A stretch of 64,000 nt of DNA from Salminus brasiliensis (GCF_030463535.1 NC_132901.1:8066959-8130958); one strand, 5' to 3'; shown: positions 38,399 through 55,260, counted from the stretch's first letter. Translations and numbers: made by a program. Notes: generated by a model from the sequence alone, not told the origin.

Positions 38399-40322
38399 AT
38401 GCATACTTATTCAATCTGACAGAAAATACAAACCCTGTACTGGTTTGTGTTTGAGCAATATGTGTTGACAAAGAAAAAAAGAACAAATTACTGGTTGAAT
38501 CTATAAAACACTATGCTTCCTTTAAGTGTGTCTATGTCAATGTGTCAATGACACAATGTGTCTTTATCCTGTAGTGTCAAGATCAAGGACTACAATTCCC
38601 ATGATGCCTAACTACAAGTTCAGCCTATTGACACACGTGCCATGTATTAGGACTAATCACGTGTTGTTTTAGAACGTTTTCGAAAAGTATAGATGACGTA
38701 CAGTGTTTTATTGATTCAACCATTCATGTGATCCGGCTCTTTAATTCTTGAATTTGATTTATTGTTGTACTGGGTTGTTGGCGTTGTATTTTCTAAACGT
38801 TGCAAACCCTTTGTATGTGGATTTACTTGTTCAATATGTTGTCATGGAGCCTGTCTCTCTCTCTCTATCTTTGTCTATCTCTCTATGTATACATATCTAT
38901 CTACCTACCTACCTTCCTACCTACCACCCTCCCTCTCTTCATCTAATGATGAAATCCGATAACTGCACGTCCAGTCACAGTAAAAAGTAAACCGTGTGCC
39001 ATGGTGTACAGTAGTGGGCTGATCTCAGTGTGTGCTTGTTTTATGCTTGCAAGGTCGTAACCCTAGTACTAAATAGCCATTTATGTCATTTATTCAGGCA
39101 TTCGTGTTAAGACCTATGTTAACTACTTTTAATGTTCATACATGTGAAACGTCGTCTTTACATGACGACATGTGAGTCATTACACTTTGCGTTGCTTTGT
39201 GGAATAGGCGTGAGCTGGAGACTGGACCTGGTCAGCTCCGTTGTGTCGCTGTTGGCACGATAACGTTTGCTAACTTGCCAAAAATGAAGTGGATACTGAA
39301 ATCCGATAAGTCGATTTTGCGGAGAGCCTAAAGTTGTACACCCAGTCACAGCAAATCGACGTAGAACTGCCGTTGCTGGATCTATGTGTGGAGTTGTACA
39401 TAGCTTGGAGCCAGCTTAACGATTAGCAGCGTGGCTAACTCGGCCAGCATAAACAGTAAAGCACAAATATGAGCCTAATTATGAGGGGTCATTATTTATT
39501 GACCACAGTGCAGTGCCACATGCGGAGTTGTAGCATAAAAGTACGCAATACAGCCGTGATTTGTGGCTGTTGAGTGATTTGAGTTAACTTGCTTTTTCAG
39601 GTCCACACATGAGCTAACATAGCGATTAGCATGCTAGCTAACTCGGATGGTACAAACAATAGCATTACGCCAGCGAGTGTAAATACCTGTCAGATAAATA
39701 CACACTCGCTCGAGTCAGTCAGGTTTTATTATGAAACCGTGTATATAGCTAGCAACATTTTATACGTTTACTGCCGTGGTTGAAATCGAGAAGCCACCTC
39801 GGAGAGTAGCATGATGGCTAGGTGTCTAAAAATTAATCACAAAAATAACGATATTACGGACACGTGCGTAGTTCTCTATATTGTTATTTGGAGCAAGTGA
39901 GGGAGAAACAGTCGTGCTTAAACCCGGCTACCAGCAGCGTATCTTCTGGTTTTCAGAGCTGGGCGGCCTGTGTAGCTTGCTAGCTAGTGTTTTGTTTACA
40001 AAAGATTATTTTCGTTATTAGCTAGTTGCCGAAACGGCATCGGTCAACCGAAAAAACGAACAAACAAAAAAACAATGCAATTTCGCTCGTTGGCCAATAG
40101 TTAAACAGTAAAAAAGCTCAGAAAAAGCTATGACATTAGAACCGGAGTTGCACTGTCCAATTCCCAAGCAGCTCACTACTCCCTATGGAGTGCACGGTGT
40201 CACGAAAAAACGCTGTGCACTAGGGAGTAGTGGAGTGCGGTTTAGGATCGCCCCAGGTGTACGAAGGAAGACTTCATGCATGGAGCATGGGGTGTCATCC
40301 TGTGGTAAAACACGGAAAGATG

Positions 40323-40354
<32 letters not shown>

Positions 40355-40855
40355 TTGGCGTTATTATTGTAGTAATTGATTTTTAGAAAACAGTGCATAA
40401 ATGTTTATTTACAAAGGCCACATGGCCCCTATCCACTTCTTACAGTGACTCAAAGTAGGCTCATACACAGCCTCACTAAACAGTTCATCTTATGCCTAGG
40501 TCACTGAATTGTATGAATTTATTCAGTTATTTATTTATTTAAGATTTCGCCATAAGACCAATCTATTTCAGAAATGATTTTAGCTCTTAATTGCAGTTTA
40601 GGTTACTTCGTCATTATATGGTCAAGCAGGTCTGGAGCTAGGCTGTAGGTTTCAAAGCTAAATCATGTTGAGTTAAAGTATTCACAGTGAAGGTTATGCA
40701 TGATCCAAAGTGTGCTGCGTTATTTTGAACATGAGTACATCCAGAGAGAACGGAATTCTGGTTGACTGTATTTTGTATGGCTACCCACTCAGTGGCTATA
40801 CAGCAAAACAAGCGTTCTGCACACGTACAGAGTATGAGGCGGAGCTGATGTACTG

Positions 40856-41286
<431 letters not shown>

Positions 41287-41316
41287 ACGCTCGGCCTGAA
41301 CAGCTCTAAACCCAAC

Positions 41317-41332
41317 GGCTCTTTTAAGAGCC
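41317..41332 (+). terminator. Histone 3' stem-loop, H4 R3
   Basis: GGCTCTTTTAAGAGCC, 31 bases after the stop. Confidence 0.95.
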
Positions 41333-41996
41333 ACTCACAAATCCAGCAAAAGAGCCTGTTTCTGATCTTAGCTTGTTTGTTTCAAATAAGGCAGTCTCCC
41401 GGATACTCTGTATTAAGAATGTAATATACGGGAAGAGTACATATATGTTACTTTGTATATATGTATTGTTTTACACCCCCCCGTATGCGTTGGTAAAATC
41501 AGAACTATACGTCTTAATAAATCCTGATAGTCGCCGTCAACGCCGCTGTGGCGAAAAACAGATTAAGCCCTGTAGATTAAAAATGCGCGGGAAGGCGAAC
41601 AAAGAGTTGATCATATTTGTTTGTTTCAATAAAGTCAATGATGGTGGTTATGAATCTCGGTTACTCCGGTTACTTTGTTAAGAAGCTCATTTTCAGGAGG
41701 AAAAAACATAATTTATATATATATATGACATTATATTCTTATATAATAATGTGATTATTATATAAGAATACATATTGTTTTCCATTTACCCCGTTTGCGT
41801 TGATTAAATCAGAATTATACAGAACATCGCCGTCAACGCCGCTTTGGCGAAAAATAATGTGCCGCCTGCACGGTGGGTACAAATGCGCGGGTAGGCGAAC
41901 AAAGAGAATGCTGCTCAGGGGAGGGGGAAGGGAGGAGGAGAAAAGGGAGGGGAGGGGAGGGGAAAAGGGAGTGTGGGGGGTTGGGAAGAAGCGAGC
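41333..41996. other. H4-H2B spacer, R3
   Basis: The duplicated block is retained. A short local duplication gives CGGTTACTCCGGTTAC near 41659. The AT run before the palindrome is shorter, and the G-rich tract (about 41918-41985) has only three to four GGGGA units. Confidence 0.8.
41734..41770. repeat. AT-rich perfect palindrome (R3)
   Basis: 17-base arms, GTG loop. Confidence 0.9.
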
Positions 41997-42506
<510 letters not shown>

Positions 42507-42536
42507 ATGGTGATAGCGGCGTAATCCAAACCCAAC

Positions 42537-42552
42537 GGCTCTTTTAAGAGCC
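42537..42552 (+). terminator. Histone 3' stem-loop, H2B R3
   Basis: GGCTCTTTTAAGAGCC, then TTCGAAAGAGC. Confidence 0.95.
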
Positions 42553-43057
42553 ACCCACGGTTTCTTCGAAAGAGCAGTTTTATTCAAGAACAAAGTCGCC
42601 GATGGTAAGCTATAATACTAATTATTATTATTAATATTATTATTATTTTTTTCCCCCCATGAGTGCTTCTGCAGCCATTATTGTAAAAGGAATGCCCTTC
42701 AGTGTATGTATGTATGTATGTAAATCAACTTACTTAGTTGTTTGTCTGCATTTAATTGGTATAGTATACTAAGATTCAGGGGCAGAGCAGCAAACTAAAA
42801 TACTGTGCCATACTAACTGTATGGCGTGGGGTTGTAATGCTAAGTGGGATAAATGAAGCTGCACATCACCTGTGAAAGACCAGTCCAGAGGAGATCAGCT
42901 TTACAGGTGGGGAATAGTGAGGCAGGAAACCATACTAGGGTTGACTTGAAGCCTAGAACTATACACTTGATCTTTGTAATGAAAGCTGTCTAGTATATAT
43001 AACCAGGCATACGGTTAGGAAAGAGAGGAAATAAGTATCTCCACAAGCTTTTTTTGT
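42553..43057. other. Unique part of H2B-H1 spacer, R3
   Basis: Same unique sequence as R1; one extra GTAT unit near 42710. No gene. Confidence 0.7.
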
Positions 43058-44465
43058 TGGGTCACAGAAGGGTGAAGTTATTCAAAGCCTTAGGTTTATG
43101 GTGAGATTTGAGTGAGCAAGAATAGGTTCAGAGCTAGACTTTTGATGTAGAGGGTCGGAGCAAGGCAAAAGGACGAGGGTAGAGTAAGTAAAATAGTATG
43201 GCGGTCAAAGGCCTCAGGTTTATGATGAAGGTGGATTGAGTTAAAGTGACCGTGAGCTTAGGCCTTTGCCTTAGGATACAAAGGAAGGTTCAGTAAAAGT
43301 GAATTTCAGCATTAGCCATCAGCCTGATGATTTGGATACACATGGCCTCGGCCTACTGAGGAATGCACATCTAAGTAGAATGGTCATGACTGCATGGAAT
43401 GGGTTAAATGAAAGTAAAAGTTTAAAAATAATAATTTGGTGTGTTGCTTATTGAGATAGAGGGAGGGATGGGGTTAATTTGTTTTAGGACAAGAATGAGA
43501 TTGGAGTTGTTTCATGTGAGGGGTTCGAATGAGGATGGGGAGTGATTTTGTATAATGGTTGGAGGAAGGATGGTGTTATTTCATTTTAGGGTTGGAGAGA
43601 GAAGGTGGTGGGGTTTGTATTAGAGTATGAATGAAAATGGGTTATTTTATTTTGGGGTTAGACGGCGGATGGGGTTATTTGGTTTCATGGTTAGAATGAT
43701 GTTAAGGTTATGTTGTACTAGGTTAAGAGGGAGGACAGAGTTATTTTGTATTAGGACTATTTGGTTTGGTTCACTAAAAGATGAATTTGGTTGAAGCCTT
43801 AGGTTAATGGTGAGATTCGAGCGAGCAAGAATAGGTTCAGAGCTAGACTTATGATGTAGAGGGTCGGAGCAAGGCAAAAGGACGAGGGTAGAGTAAGTAA
43901 AATAGTATGGCGGTCAAAGGCCTCAGTTTTATGATGAAGGTGGATTGAGTTAAAGTGACGGTGAGTTTAAGCCTTTGCCTTAGGATACAAAGGAAGGTTC
44001 AGTAAAAGTGAGTTTCAACATTAGCCATCAGCCTGATGATTTGGATACACATGGCCTCGGCCTACTGAGGAATGCACATCTAAGTAGAATGGTCATGACT
44101 GCATGGAATGGGTTAAATGAAAGTAAAAGTTTAAAAATAATAATTTGGTGTGTTGCTTATTGAGATAGAGGGAGGGATGGGGTTAATTTGTTTTAGTACA
44201 AGAATGAGATTTGAGTTGTTTCATGTGAGGGGTTCGAATGAGGATGGAGTGATTTTGTATAATGGTTGGAGGAAGGATGGGGTTATTTTATTTAGGGTTG
44301 GAGAGAGAAAATGGTTATTTTCTATTAGGGTTAAAATGAAAAATGGGGTTTTAGGGTTTAAATGAGCTTGGGTTTATTTTGTATTGGGGTTAGAGTGAAG
44401 GTGCAGTTATTTTGTATTAGGCTTGAAAAAGGGCATGATAGTTTTATGTTATGTTTAGAATAAGT
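43058..44465. repeat. 709-bp higher-order repeat array, 2 copies (R3)
   Basis: The landmark GATTTGGATACACATGGCCT is at 43329 and 44038 (spacing 709). The first and last copies match the ends of the R1/R2 arrays, so internal copies were lost or never gained. Confidence 0.93.
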
Positions 44466-44575
44466 TTTGTCTTTTTTTTTTGTTATTTTGTTTTTTGTGT
44501 TTTAGGGTTGGGGGGGTGTATGCAGTTATTTTGTGTTAGGGTTAGTATGAGATTTTTGGCTATGGTATATTGGGT

Positions 44576-45100
44576 GTGTTACGAGTGCGTATTAGGGGAC
44601 CTATGGAGAGCCGTTCCGAGTGTGGAAGCGCCGGTGACAAAGACGCATCGACGGTGGAAGTCATACTGCGCACACACGGCAACACTGTGCTTTACACACT
44701 CCTCAAGGTCGCCTTGCACGACGAGCAAAACAACGCACCCACGTCTCGGATGCCCAGCACGCTCTCGACGAGGCTCTCCTCCAACGCACCGGATAACACT
44801 CGCCCAGTTCGTGGCACCTTTTGTCGCCGTTTTCCACCGATTAGCACGCCAAATGCGCCGCCGCCCGTTCGGCACGCCGGTAGCGTGGCACGCTTCGGTG
44901 AGCGCCGTATTAAACGCGGCGTCGTTACGCTGCCCTTCCCGTCTTCTCAACACACGGTGGAGCCTCTCGGAGACGAAAGAGCATTTCTACGCTCGCCAAG
45001 TTGAGCTTTCACCCATATTTCGCTCGACAAACGCCGAGAGAAAACACAAGTGCGAGACTGTCGCTGCCACACGGCTGTGCGGCATCGAGCGAGTTGAGTC
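44576..45100. other. CpG-rich block upstream of H1 (R4)
   Basis: Matches the R2 and R3 blocks, with the same overlapping open frames and no recognised domain. Confidence 0.6.
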
Positions 45101-45126
45101 TACAACGTTCTCATGTGGCTTTTAAG
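45041..45126 (+). promoter_or_regulatory. H1 promoter, R4
   Basis: AAAACACA 45041-45048, GCTTTTAAG 45118-45126; hairpin arms within 45141-45171. Confidence 0.85.
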
Positions 45127-45209
45127 GGCCGGCCCCCTCGCTGCAGCGGGAGGTTCTACAGAACGCTGCAGCAGTTTGTGCTCACTCGCGCTCTCAGCAA
45201 AGCAGAACA

Positions 45210-45833
45210 ATGGCAGAAGTCGCTCCAGCCCCAGCCGCCTCGGCGCCCGCCAAGGCCCCCAAGAAGAAGGCCGCCGCCCGCCCCAAGAAAGCCGGCCCCA
45301 GCGTGGGCGAGCTCATCGTCAAGGCCGTCTCGGCTTCCAAGGAGAGGAGCGGCGTGTCTCTCGCCGCCCTGAAGAAAGCCCTGGCTGCCGGCGGCTACGA
45401 CGTCGAGAAGAACAACTCACGCGTTAAGCTCGCCGTCAAGAGCCTCGTCACCAAGGGCACTCTGGTGCAGACCAAAGGCACCGGCGCGTCGGGCTCTTTC
45501 AAGCTTAACAAGAAGCAGACCGAGGCAAAGAAGAAGCCGGCCGCCAAGAAACCGGCACCTAAAGCTAAGAAGCCGGCCGCCAAGAAACCAGCCGCGGCCA
45601 AGAAGCCCAAGAAGGTAGCAGCCAAGAAACCCACTGCGGCTAAGAAATCCCCCAAGAAGGCCAAGAAGCCCGTCGCGGCCGCTAAGAAGGCAGCGAAGAG
45701 CCCCAAGAAGGCCAAGAAGCCGGCGGCTCCCAAAAAGGCGACCAAGAGCCCAAAGAAAGCCAAAACGGTCAAGCCTAAAGCAGCTAAGCCCAAGGCGGCG
45801 AAGGCGAAAAAGGCTGCCCCTAAGAAGAAGTAA
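45210..45833 (+). CDS. Linker histone H1 (R4)
   Basis: A 207-residue H1 with the same protein as R1 and R2 (Thr178). The 5' UTR CTCTCAGCAAAG and the 3' flank CATGACTTG are markers shared only with R5 and show that R4 and R5 are the closest pair. Confidence 0.98.
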   Translation: MAEVAPAPAASAPAKAPKKKAAARPKKAGPSVGELIVKAVSASKERSGVSLAALKKALAAGGYDVEKNNSRVKLAVKSLVTKGTLVQTKGTGASGSFKLNKKQTEAKKKPAAKKPAPKAKKPAAKKPAAAKKPKKVAAKKPTAAKKSPKKAKKPVAAAKKAAKSPKKAKKPAAPKKATKSPKKAKTVKPKAAKPKAAKAKKAAPKKK

Positions 45834-45876
45834 ACAGTAACGCCGTTTACCTTCATGACTTGTTTCTCTATTCAAC

Positions 45877-45892
45877 GGCTCTTTTAAGAGCC
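45877..45892 (+). terminator. Histone 3' stem-loop, H1 R4
   Basis: GGCTCTTTTAAGAGCC, 44 bases after the stop. Confidence 0.95.
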
Positions 45893-46251
45893 ACCCACAG
45901 TTTCATAAAAAAACAGCTTTTTTCCCCCCTTGTTACTGCATAATGAATTGATTGTTAAAAAAAAAAACACTCAACAACACAAAAATAGCTCTCATTACTT
46001 TCCCCACACAATAATTATATATGATCAATATATATATTTTTTTTTGGTTTGGTCATACGTGTTACATTTGAGCGGGAAAGGGAAAGAAAACGCGGGGCAC
46101 GAGTGGGGGTAAATGTTTCTTTCTTTAACCCGTTTTCTTTCTTCCTTTCTCTCTCTCGCTCACACAGACACACAGCACGAGAGGAGGGAGGGGGTCGGGT
46201 AGGAAAGCGAGCAGAGGTGGGAGGACGCTAGAGTCTGACGGCGGAAATGCG
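45893..46251. other. H1-H2A spacer, R4
   Basis: As R3, plus CATTACTTTCC instead of CATTAGTTTCC, shared with R5. No gene. Confidence 0.8.
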
Positions 46252-46762
<511 letters not shown>

Positions 46763-46796
46763 ATTGGCGCTCTCCGTTGATTTATCTATACACAAA

Positions 46797-46812
46797 GGCT
46801 CTTTTAAGAGCC
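46797..46812 (+). terminator. Histone 3' stem-loop, H2A R4
   Basis: GGCTCTTTTAAGAGCC, then TAAGAAAAGTG. Confidence 0.95.
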
Positions 46813-47205
46813 ACCCATTTTTTCTAAGAAAAGTGCTGCTCCTTTACAAACAACACTACATATTCTTCACGTGATTTCCAACTGCATAAAAAAATAATAG
46901 CTTTATGAACCGAGTTATTATATAAACACACTGCCATGCAATACACAATTGCCCTTTTTCATATATTTCACGTACTGAGATCAACACCCTATGCATATGT
47001 GCATGTATACACACATTCTCTCGCTCTCTCTCACACACACACACACACACAGTGTGTTTAATGTTCGCTGTAATGTACAGTACATTGATTAGTTTGATCA
47101 TATTATTGTTCTTATTATTATATATTCTTTTAATGCTTTTTTTTTCTTTGTTGTTTTGTATTACAGGAGCCCGCCGTTTTGCTTTTAGGTTTGAAAAGAA
47201 GACGC
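46813..47205. other. H2A-H3 spacer, R4
   Basis: (CA)10 at 47032-47051; acceptor-like T tract ending TTACAG near 47167. No gene. Confidence 0.75.
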
Positions 47206-47775
<570 letters not shown>

Positions 47776-47810
47776 ACAGAGCGCTTCGACGTTTACCTGA
47801 AATACCCAAC

Positions 47811-47826
47811 GGCTCTTTTAAGAGCC
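47811..47826 (+). terminator. Histone 3' stem-loop, H3 R4
   Basis: GGCTCTTTTAAGAGCC, 36 bases after the stop. Confidence 0.95.
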
Positions 47827-50235
47827 ACCTACCCGTGTCCGCGCCGAAACAGCAAATGTCCGCCTCACCTCGGTGTTGCGTTTATATAATGTAAGTTCCA
47901 TAGGGCTGCGCGAGCAAAACCAGCCGTAAGACAGTGGTTGTAAAGTTTAGCAAAAAAAACAACAACTAATATATATGTGTATATATATATTATAACGTTT
48001 TGTACAACATTTCACATCAAAATCGCCATATTTAACATGTGTTTTAATACATATTAATACGTTTCTTTAAATACCTATCAATATGATTATACATATTTAA
48101 TAGTTTGGAAACAGTTCATTCACCCCAGCAAAAAGTTGAAGCCACTGCTACTTCAGTAGAACACTACACTTTACACTATGTAGTGTTTAGGCCGGTTTTG
48201 GCCTATTACAAACGGCATTTGACATGGATGGAGCGTGGATCCCACCGCGTGGTGAAACTATACAACTGCAAGCACAGTTTCAGAGAGCAATGTATGTGTA
48301 TATTTATATAATGAGAGCTTGATTTTGGGTACCTACGTTTCATACATATGCAAAATGAGTTTGATTCCATAGAGAGTAAGCGAGACCAGCTGTGGGGCCG
48401 CAGTAAAGGAGTTAAGTGTATATTCCGGAGAGGACCACCGTTGTTGTGGGAACGCAGACATATGTCATGGATGGAGCGTGGATGCCATCGTGTGGTCAAA
48501 CTAGGCAAATGCAAACGTTAACCACGTAGATTTATTCGTGTATGTGTGTGAATGTAACAGCTTTTTTCATTTGATAGATGGTTGTGAACTCCAGTACGTC
48601 TACTAAATCATTTGTATTGCGGTGTTATTTTGGTTAGTGTTTTTTAAAGTACATTTTAAAAAATGTTTCTATTGAAGCATACTTCAGTTCAGGGCATTTT
48701 AGTAGCCAGCATGGTTACCAGTTCTCATGCTGCCAGGCAATGAAATGGAAACTTAATTTAGGGTAATTTTATACACATTAAATATGATTGTTAACTGCAC
48801 CAACAAATCTAAAAAGTAATTACGTGTCTTACGTGATGATTTTCGTTTGGGCTTGGGTTTCATTTCAACAATATGCTAACGATAACATACTCCAGACTGT
48901 ATAATCTCCTTCCACAACTAGATAAAATGTCTTGTTTTGAAGAACGCTTGATAGAAGTCTTTAATAAAGGCACTTTATTAGCCATCATGACAACCAAACA
49001 GCATGCAGTTATGTAAAAAGCCACAAATTTACTCACTGCTAGAAGCCATTGAGACAAACTATAGAGTAGTGCACTTCTATGTAGGACCTTTATTTCCTTT
49101 TCTTTAGAGCCCTTAAACTCTGTGTATTAGCTTATATTGAGGTTACCATAATAATCATAAATCAGTAAAAAACACCGCTCATCTGCTATCAAGACCTGAC
49201 CGAGGAGCTGGAGGCCAGTGGAGCAAAGCTAAAATATGGAAAAGCATACGCACCCTCAAATTGGTGCAAAAAAAAATAAATAATAATTTTAATCATTCAA
49301 GGCATAGGTAAGTAACAAATGAATACAAAAGTGCTAACAAAAGTGAATGAAAAGCCAGCCGTACTCACTTGTGAATTCGCTTTTTTGATTTTGCTTCTTT
49401 AAACGTCTCTGTGGACCAAAAAAAAAAGATTAATTGTTTTACATTTTAACCACACGATGGCATCCACGCTCCATTTACGTACTATGACCACAGACTTAAA
49501 GCTTAGCCCTGAAACTCCATCAGAAGCCTAAAAGACTTGACTAGAGAAGTGCACTTCTGTGTAGTGTATACAGTGTAAGGGATTTAGGAAGTGCCCTATT
49601 GCAAACGTCACCGTTGTTTTGGTATCGTGGATATATGTCATGGATGGAGCGTGGATGCCATCGTGTGGTCAAACTCGCAAATGCAAACGCTAAAAACATA
49701 GATGTATACGTGTATGTGTGTGAATGTTACAGCTTTTACATATGACAGATGGTTGTAAGTCTACTAAGATCTACCAAGGAACATTTGGGCATTTTAGTAG
49801 CCAGCATGATAACCAGTTGTCATGCTACCAGGCAATGAAAACTTAATTTAGGGCACTGCAATTTTTATACACATTAAATATGATTGTTAACTGCACCAAT
49901 ACATCTAAAAAGTCATTACATGTCTTGCGGGATGATTTTTGTTTGGGTTTTAACAATATGCTAATGATAAAGTAGGACAGAATTTTTTTTTACTCCAGAC
50001 TGTATTACCTCCTTCCACAACTCGATCAAATGGCTTTAGATAAAGAATCCTTGATAGAAGCATTCTTTATTTAAGGCACTTTTTTATCAGTTAGGTAAAA
50101 AGCCAACAATTCGCTCACTACTATAAGCCATTGAGACAAACTGTAGAGTAGTGCAATTCTATGAATGACGTTTTTCCCCTCCCCCTTTAGAGCCCTTAAA
50201 TTCTATGCTGTATGGTTATGTGTATGTATGTATGC

Positions 50236-50381
50236 ATCAGCTTATATTGAGGTTAACATAATAATCATAAATCAATAAAGAACACCGCTCATCTGCTATC
50301 AAGACCTGACTAAGGAGCTAGAGGCCAGTGGAGCAAAGCTACAATTACGAAAAGCATACGCACAATCGGTGCAAAAAAATC
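50236..50381 (+). repeat. 146-bp inverted repeat, left arm (R4)
   Basis: Carries one mismatch to its partner arm (A at 50364, CACAATCGGTG), also found in R5. Confidence 0.9.
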
Positions 50382-51109
50382 ATTTTAACCTGCCAGGTTT
50401 AGGTCAGAGACTTTCTTCAAGGCATAGGTAAGTAACAAATGAATACAAAAGTGCTAACAAAAGTGTATCAAAAGCCAGCCGTACTCACTTGTGAATTAGC
50501 TTTTTTGTGCTTCTCAAATTGAACTCTTTCTCTTCTTTCTGATTTTGCTTCTTTAAATGTCTCTGTGGACCAAGAAAAAAAAAACTAAAAAAAAAGATGA
50601 ATTGTTTTATATTTTGCAGATTTACATTTTGACCACCAGATGGCATCCACGCTCCATTCACGTACTACGACAACAGACTTAAAGCTTAGCCCTGAAACTC
50701 CATCAGAAGCCTAAGGGGTAGGTCTAGCCAAACTGCTTCCCCTCACCCTGACTTCATCATGAGCTCTACACTTACTTTGCTTACCACAATGTCTTTCCAT
50801 ATTTCTTTATCATCCACTAACTGCAACATATGATAAAAGCAACATTACTTAAAGCAACATTAACTCCCTCTGTGTTTATCTAATCTAGCATGACTTTTAT
50901 TAGAAGATGTAAAGCGAGCCTGAGAAATCCAAGGGGTAAACATGTAGTTTTAGTTGGCCTCATTAGGAGCTTTTCCCTTGTATGCAATAATATACCATTT
51001 ATTCGATTTGTGTTTGTTCTTTCTTTCTTTAAATGTCTCTGTGGACACTATATCTTTAACTTGTAGTGTATTAGATTAACGACTACAATTCCCATGATGC
51101 CTAACTAAA

Positions 51110-51255
51110 GATTTTTTTGCACCGATGGTGCGTATGCTTTTCGTAATTGTAGCTTTGCTCCACTGGCCTCTAGCTCCTTAGTCAGGTCTTGATAGCAGAT
51201 GAGCGGTGTTCTTTATTGATTTATGATTATTATGTTAACCTCAATATAAGCTGAT
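51110..51255 (-). repeat. 146-bp inverted repeat, right arm (R4)
   Basis: Complement of 50236-50381 apart from one base. Confidence 0.9.
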
Positions 51256-52169
51256 AAAACCTTGCCAAATAAAATTATTTTTGCACAGATTTAATTGTGT
51301 GGGTATGAGACATGTTAGTATTATTCCTACATTCACTTCTCATTGGTGAAGATCTTCTCTAATGGCCAATGTCAGTGTTAACACTTTACTGTACATCCTA
51401 TACATTTGCACTCCTGGACACTACTAACACTTTATTATTATTACTTAATAATACAGTGTTATTATTAAATTTTTATGTATCGTCATCTGTCCACTTCATT
51501 TCTTATTTTTCATAACTGCACTGTCCTTCATCTGCAGTTAGTTTCAAATGCATTTTCACATGTATTCTATTTATCTGTCTATCTATCTATCTTGCAGTGT
51601 GGGTTCTAACTAGACAAAGGACTCCAAAAGTCATGTTTGTGTTTTTAAACCACAGTATTGACTTTGTCCTCATGTAACTCATGTATAGTGTAACTGGGTA
51701 TCTCAGTATCTTCACCTGGATTTATTGATCCAAAACTGTAGTTTAGTGATGTCAAGGTTCAAATGTTTAAAGTCATGTCATGTTGAATGTTGTGAGGGAA
51801 TACGTCTGAAAATATATGGAACCTGGCCTGGCAGATACATATTCTGACCACCAGATGGCATCACTACTCCATTCACGTTCTGCAACTACATAGTCTTAGG
51901 GCCTAGCCCTGAAACTCCATCAGAAGCCTAAGAGGTAGGTCCAGCCGAACTGCTACCACTCATCCTGACTTCATCATGAGCTTTACACTTACTTTGCTTA
52001 CCACAATTTATTTCCTTCCTTTCTCTTCCACTAACTGCTAACCAATATGACTTTAGAAGAAGATTTATTAGAAGATGTATAGTGAAAACCTGAGGAATCC
52101 AAATGGTGTGGGTTTAGTTTAAGTTGGCCTTGTTTTATTTTATGTGCAGAAATATGTCAGTGGTGGTGG

Positions 52170-52326
<157 letters not shown>

Positions 52327-54250
52327 ATGCATACTTATTCAATCTGACAGAAAATACAAACCCTGTACTGGTTTGTGTTTGAGCAATATGTGTTGACAAA
52401 GAAAAAAAGAACAAATTACTGGTTGAATCTATAAAACACTATGCTTCCTTTAAGTGTGTCTATGTCAATGTGTCAATGACACAATGTGTCTTTATCCTGT
52501 AGTGTCAAGATCAAGGACTACAATTCCCATGATGCCTAACTACAAGTTCAGCCTATTGACACACGTGCCATGTATTAGGACTAATCACGTGTTGTTTTAG
52601 AACGTTTTCGAAAAGTATAGATGACGTACAGTGTTTTATTGATTCAACCATTCATGTGATCCGGCTCTTTAATTCTTGAATTTGATTTATTGTTGTACTG
52701 GGTTGTTGGCGTTGTATTTTCTAAACGTTGCAAACCCTTTGTATGTGGATTTACTTGTTCAATATGTTGTCATGGAGCCTGTCTCTCTCTCTCTATCTCT
52801 GTCTATCTCTCTATGTATACATATCTATCTACCTACCTACCTTCCTACCTACCACCCTCCCTCTCTTCATCTAATGATGAAATCCGATAACTGCACGTCC
52901 AGTCACAGTAAAAAGTAAACCGTGTGCCATGGTGTACAGTAGTGGGCTGATCTCAGTGTGTGCTTGTTTTATGCTTGCAAGGTCGTAACCCTAGTACTAA
53001 ATAGCCATTTATGTCATTTATTCAGGCATTCGTGTTAAGACCTATGTTAACTACTTTTAATGTTCATACATGTGAAACGTCGTCTTTACATGACGACATG
53101 TGAGTCATTACACTTTGCGTTGCTTTGTGGAATAGGCGTGAGCTGGAGACTGGACCTGGTCAGCTCCGTTGTGTCGCTGTTGGCACGATAACGTTTGCTA
53201 ACTTGCCAAAAATGAAGTGGATACTGAAATCCGATAAGTCGATTTTGCGGAGAGCCTAAAGTTGTACACCCAGTCACAGCAAATCGACGTAGAACTGCCG
53301 TTGCTGGATCTATGTGTGGAGTTGTACATAGCTTGGAGCCAGCTTAGCGATTAGCAGCGTGGCTAACTCGGCCAGCATAAACAGTAAAGCACAAATATGA
53401 GCCTAATTATGAGGGGTCATTATTTATTGACCACAGTGCAGTGCCACATGCGGAGTTGTAGCATAAAAGTACGCAATACAGCCGTGATTTGTGGCTGTTG
53501 AGTGATTTGAGTTAACTTGCTTTTTCAGGTCCACACATGAGCTAACATAGCGATTAGCATGCTAGCTAACTCGGATGGTACAAACAATAGCATTACGCCA
53601 GCGAGTGTAAATACCTGTCAGATAAATACACACTCGCTCGAGTCAGTCAGGTTTTATTATGAAACCGTGTATATAGCTAGCAACATTTTATACGTTTACT
53701 GCCGTGGTTGAAATCGAGAAGCCACCTCGGAGAGTAGCATGATGGCTAGGTGTCTAAAAATTAATCACAAAAATAACGATATTACGGACACGTGCGTAGT
53801 TCTCTATATTGTTATTTGGAGCAAGTGAGGGAGAAACAGTCGTGCTTAAACCCGGCTACCAGCAGCGTATCTTCTGGTTTTCAGAGCTGGGCGGCCTGTG
53901 TAGCTTGCTAGCTAGTGTTTTGTTTACAAAAGATTATTTTCGTTATTAGCTAGTTGCCGAAACGGCATCGGTCAACCGAAAAAACGAACAAACAAAAAAA
54001 CAATGCAATTTCGCTCGTTGGCCAATAGTTAAACAGTAAAAAAGCTCAGAAAAAGCTATGACATTAGAACCGGAGTTGCACTGTCCAATTCCCAAGCAGC
54101 TCACTACTCCCTATTGAGTGCACGGTGTCACGAAAAAACGCTGTGCACTAGGGAGTAGTGGAGTGCGGTTTAGGATCGCCCCAGGTGTACGAAGGAAGAC
54201 TTCATGCATGGAGCATGGGGTGTCATCCTGTGGTAAAACACGGAAAGATG

Positions 54251-54282
<32 letters not shown>

Positions 54283-54783
54283 TTGGCGTTATTATTGTAG
54301 TAATTGATTTTTAGAAAACAGTGCATAAATGTTTATTTACAAAGGCCACATGGCCCCTATCCACTTCTTACAGTGACTCAAAGTAGGCTCATACACAGCC
54401 TCACTAAACAGTTCATCTTATGCCTAGGTCACTGAATTGTATGAATTTATTCAGTTATTTATTTATTTAAGATTTCGCCATAAGACCAATCTATTTCAGA
54501 AATGATTTTAGCTCTTAATTGCAGTTTAGGTTACTTCGTCATTATATGGTCAAGCAGGTCTGGAGCTAGGCTGTAGGTTTCAAAGCTAAATCATGTTGAG
54601 TTAAAGTATTCACAGTGAAGGTTATGCATGATCCAAAGTGTGCTGCGTTATTTTGAACATGAGTACATCCAGAGAGAACGGAATTCTGGTTGACTGTATT
54701 TTGTATGGCTACCCACTCAGTGGCTATACAGCAAAACAAGCGTTCTGCACACGTACAGAGTATGAGGCGGAGCTGATGTACTG

Positions 54784-55214
<431 letters not shown>

Positions 55215-55244
55215 ACGCTCGGCCTGAACAGCTCTAAACCCAAC

Positions 55245-55260
55245 GGCTCTTTTAAGAGCC
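55245..55260 (+). terminator. Histone 3' stem-loop, H4 R4
   Basis: GGCTCTTTTAAGAGCC, 31 bases after the stop. Confidence 0.95.
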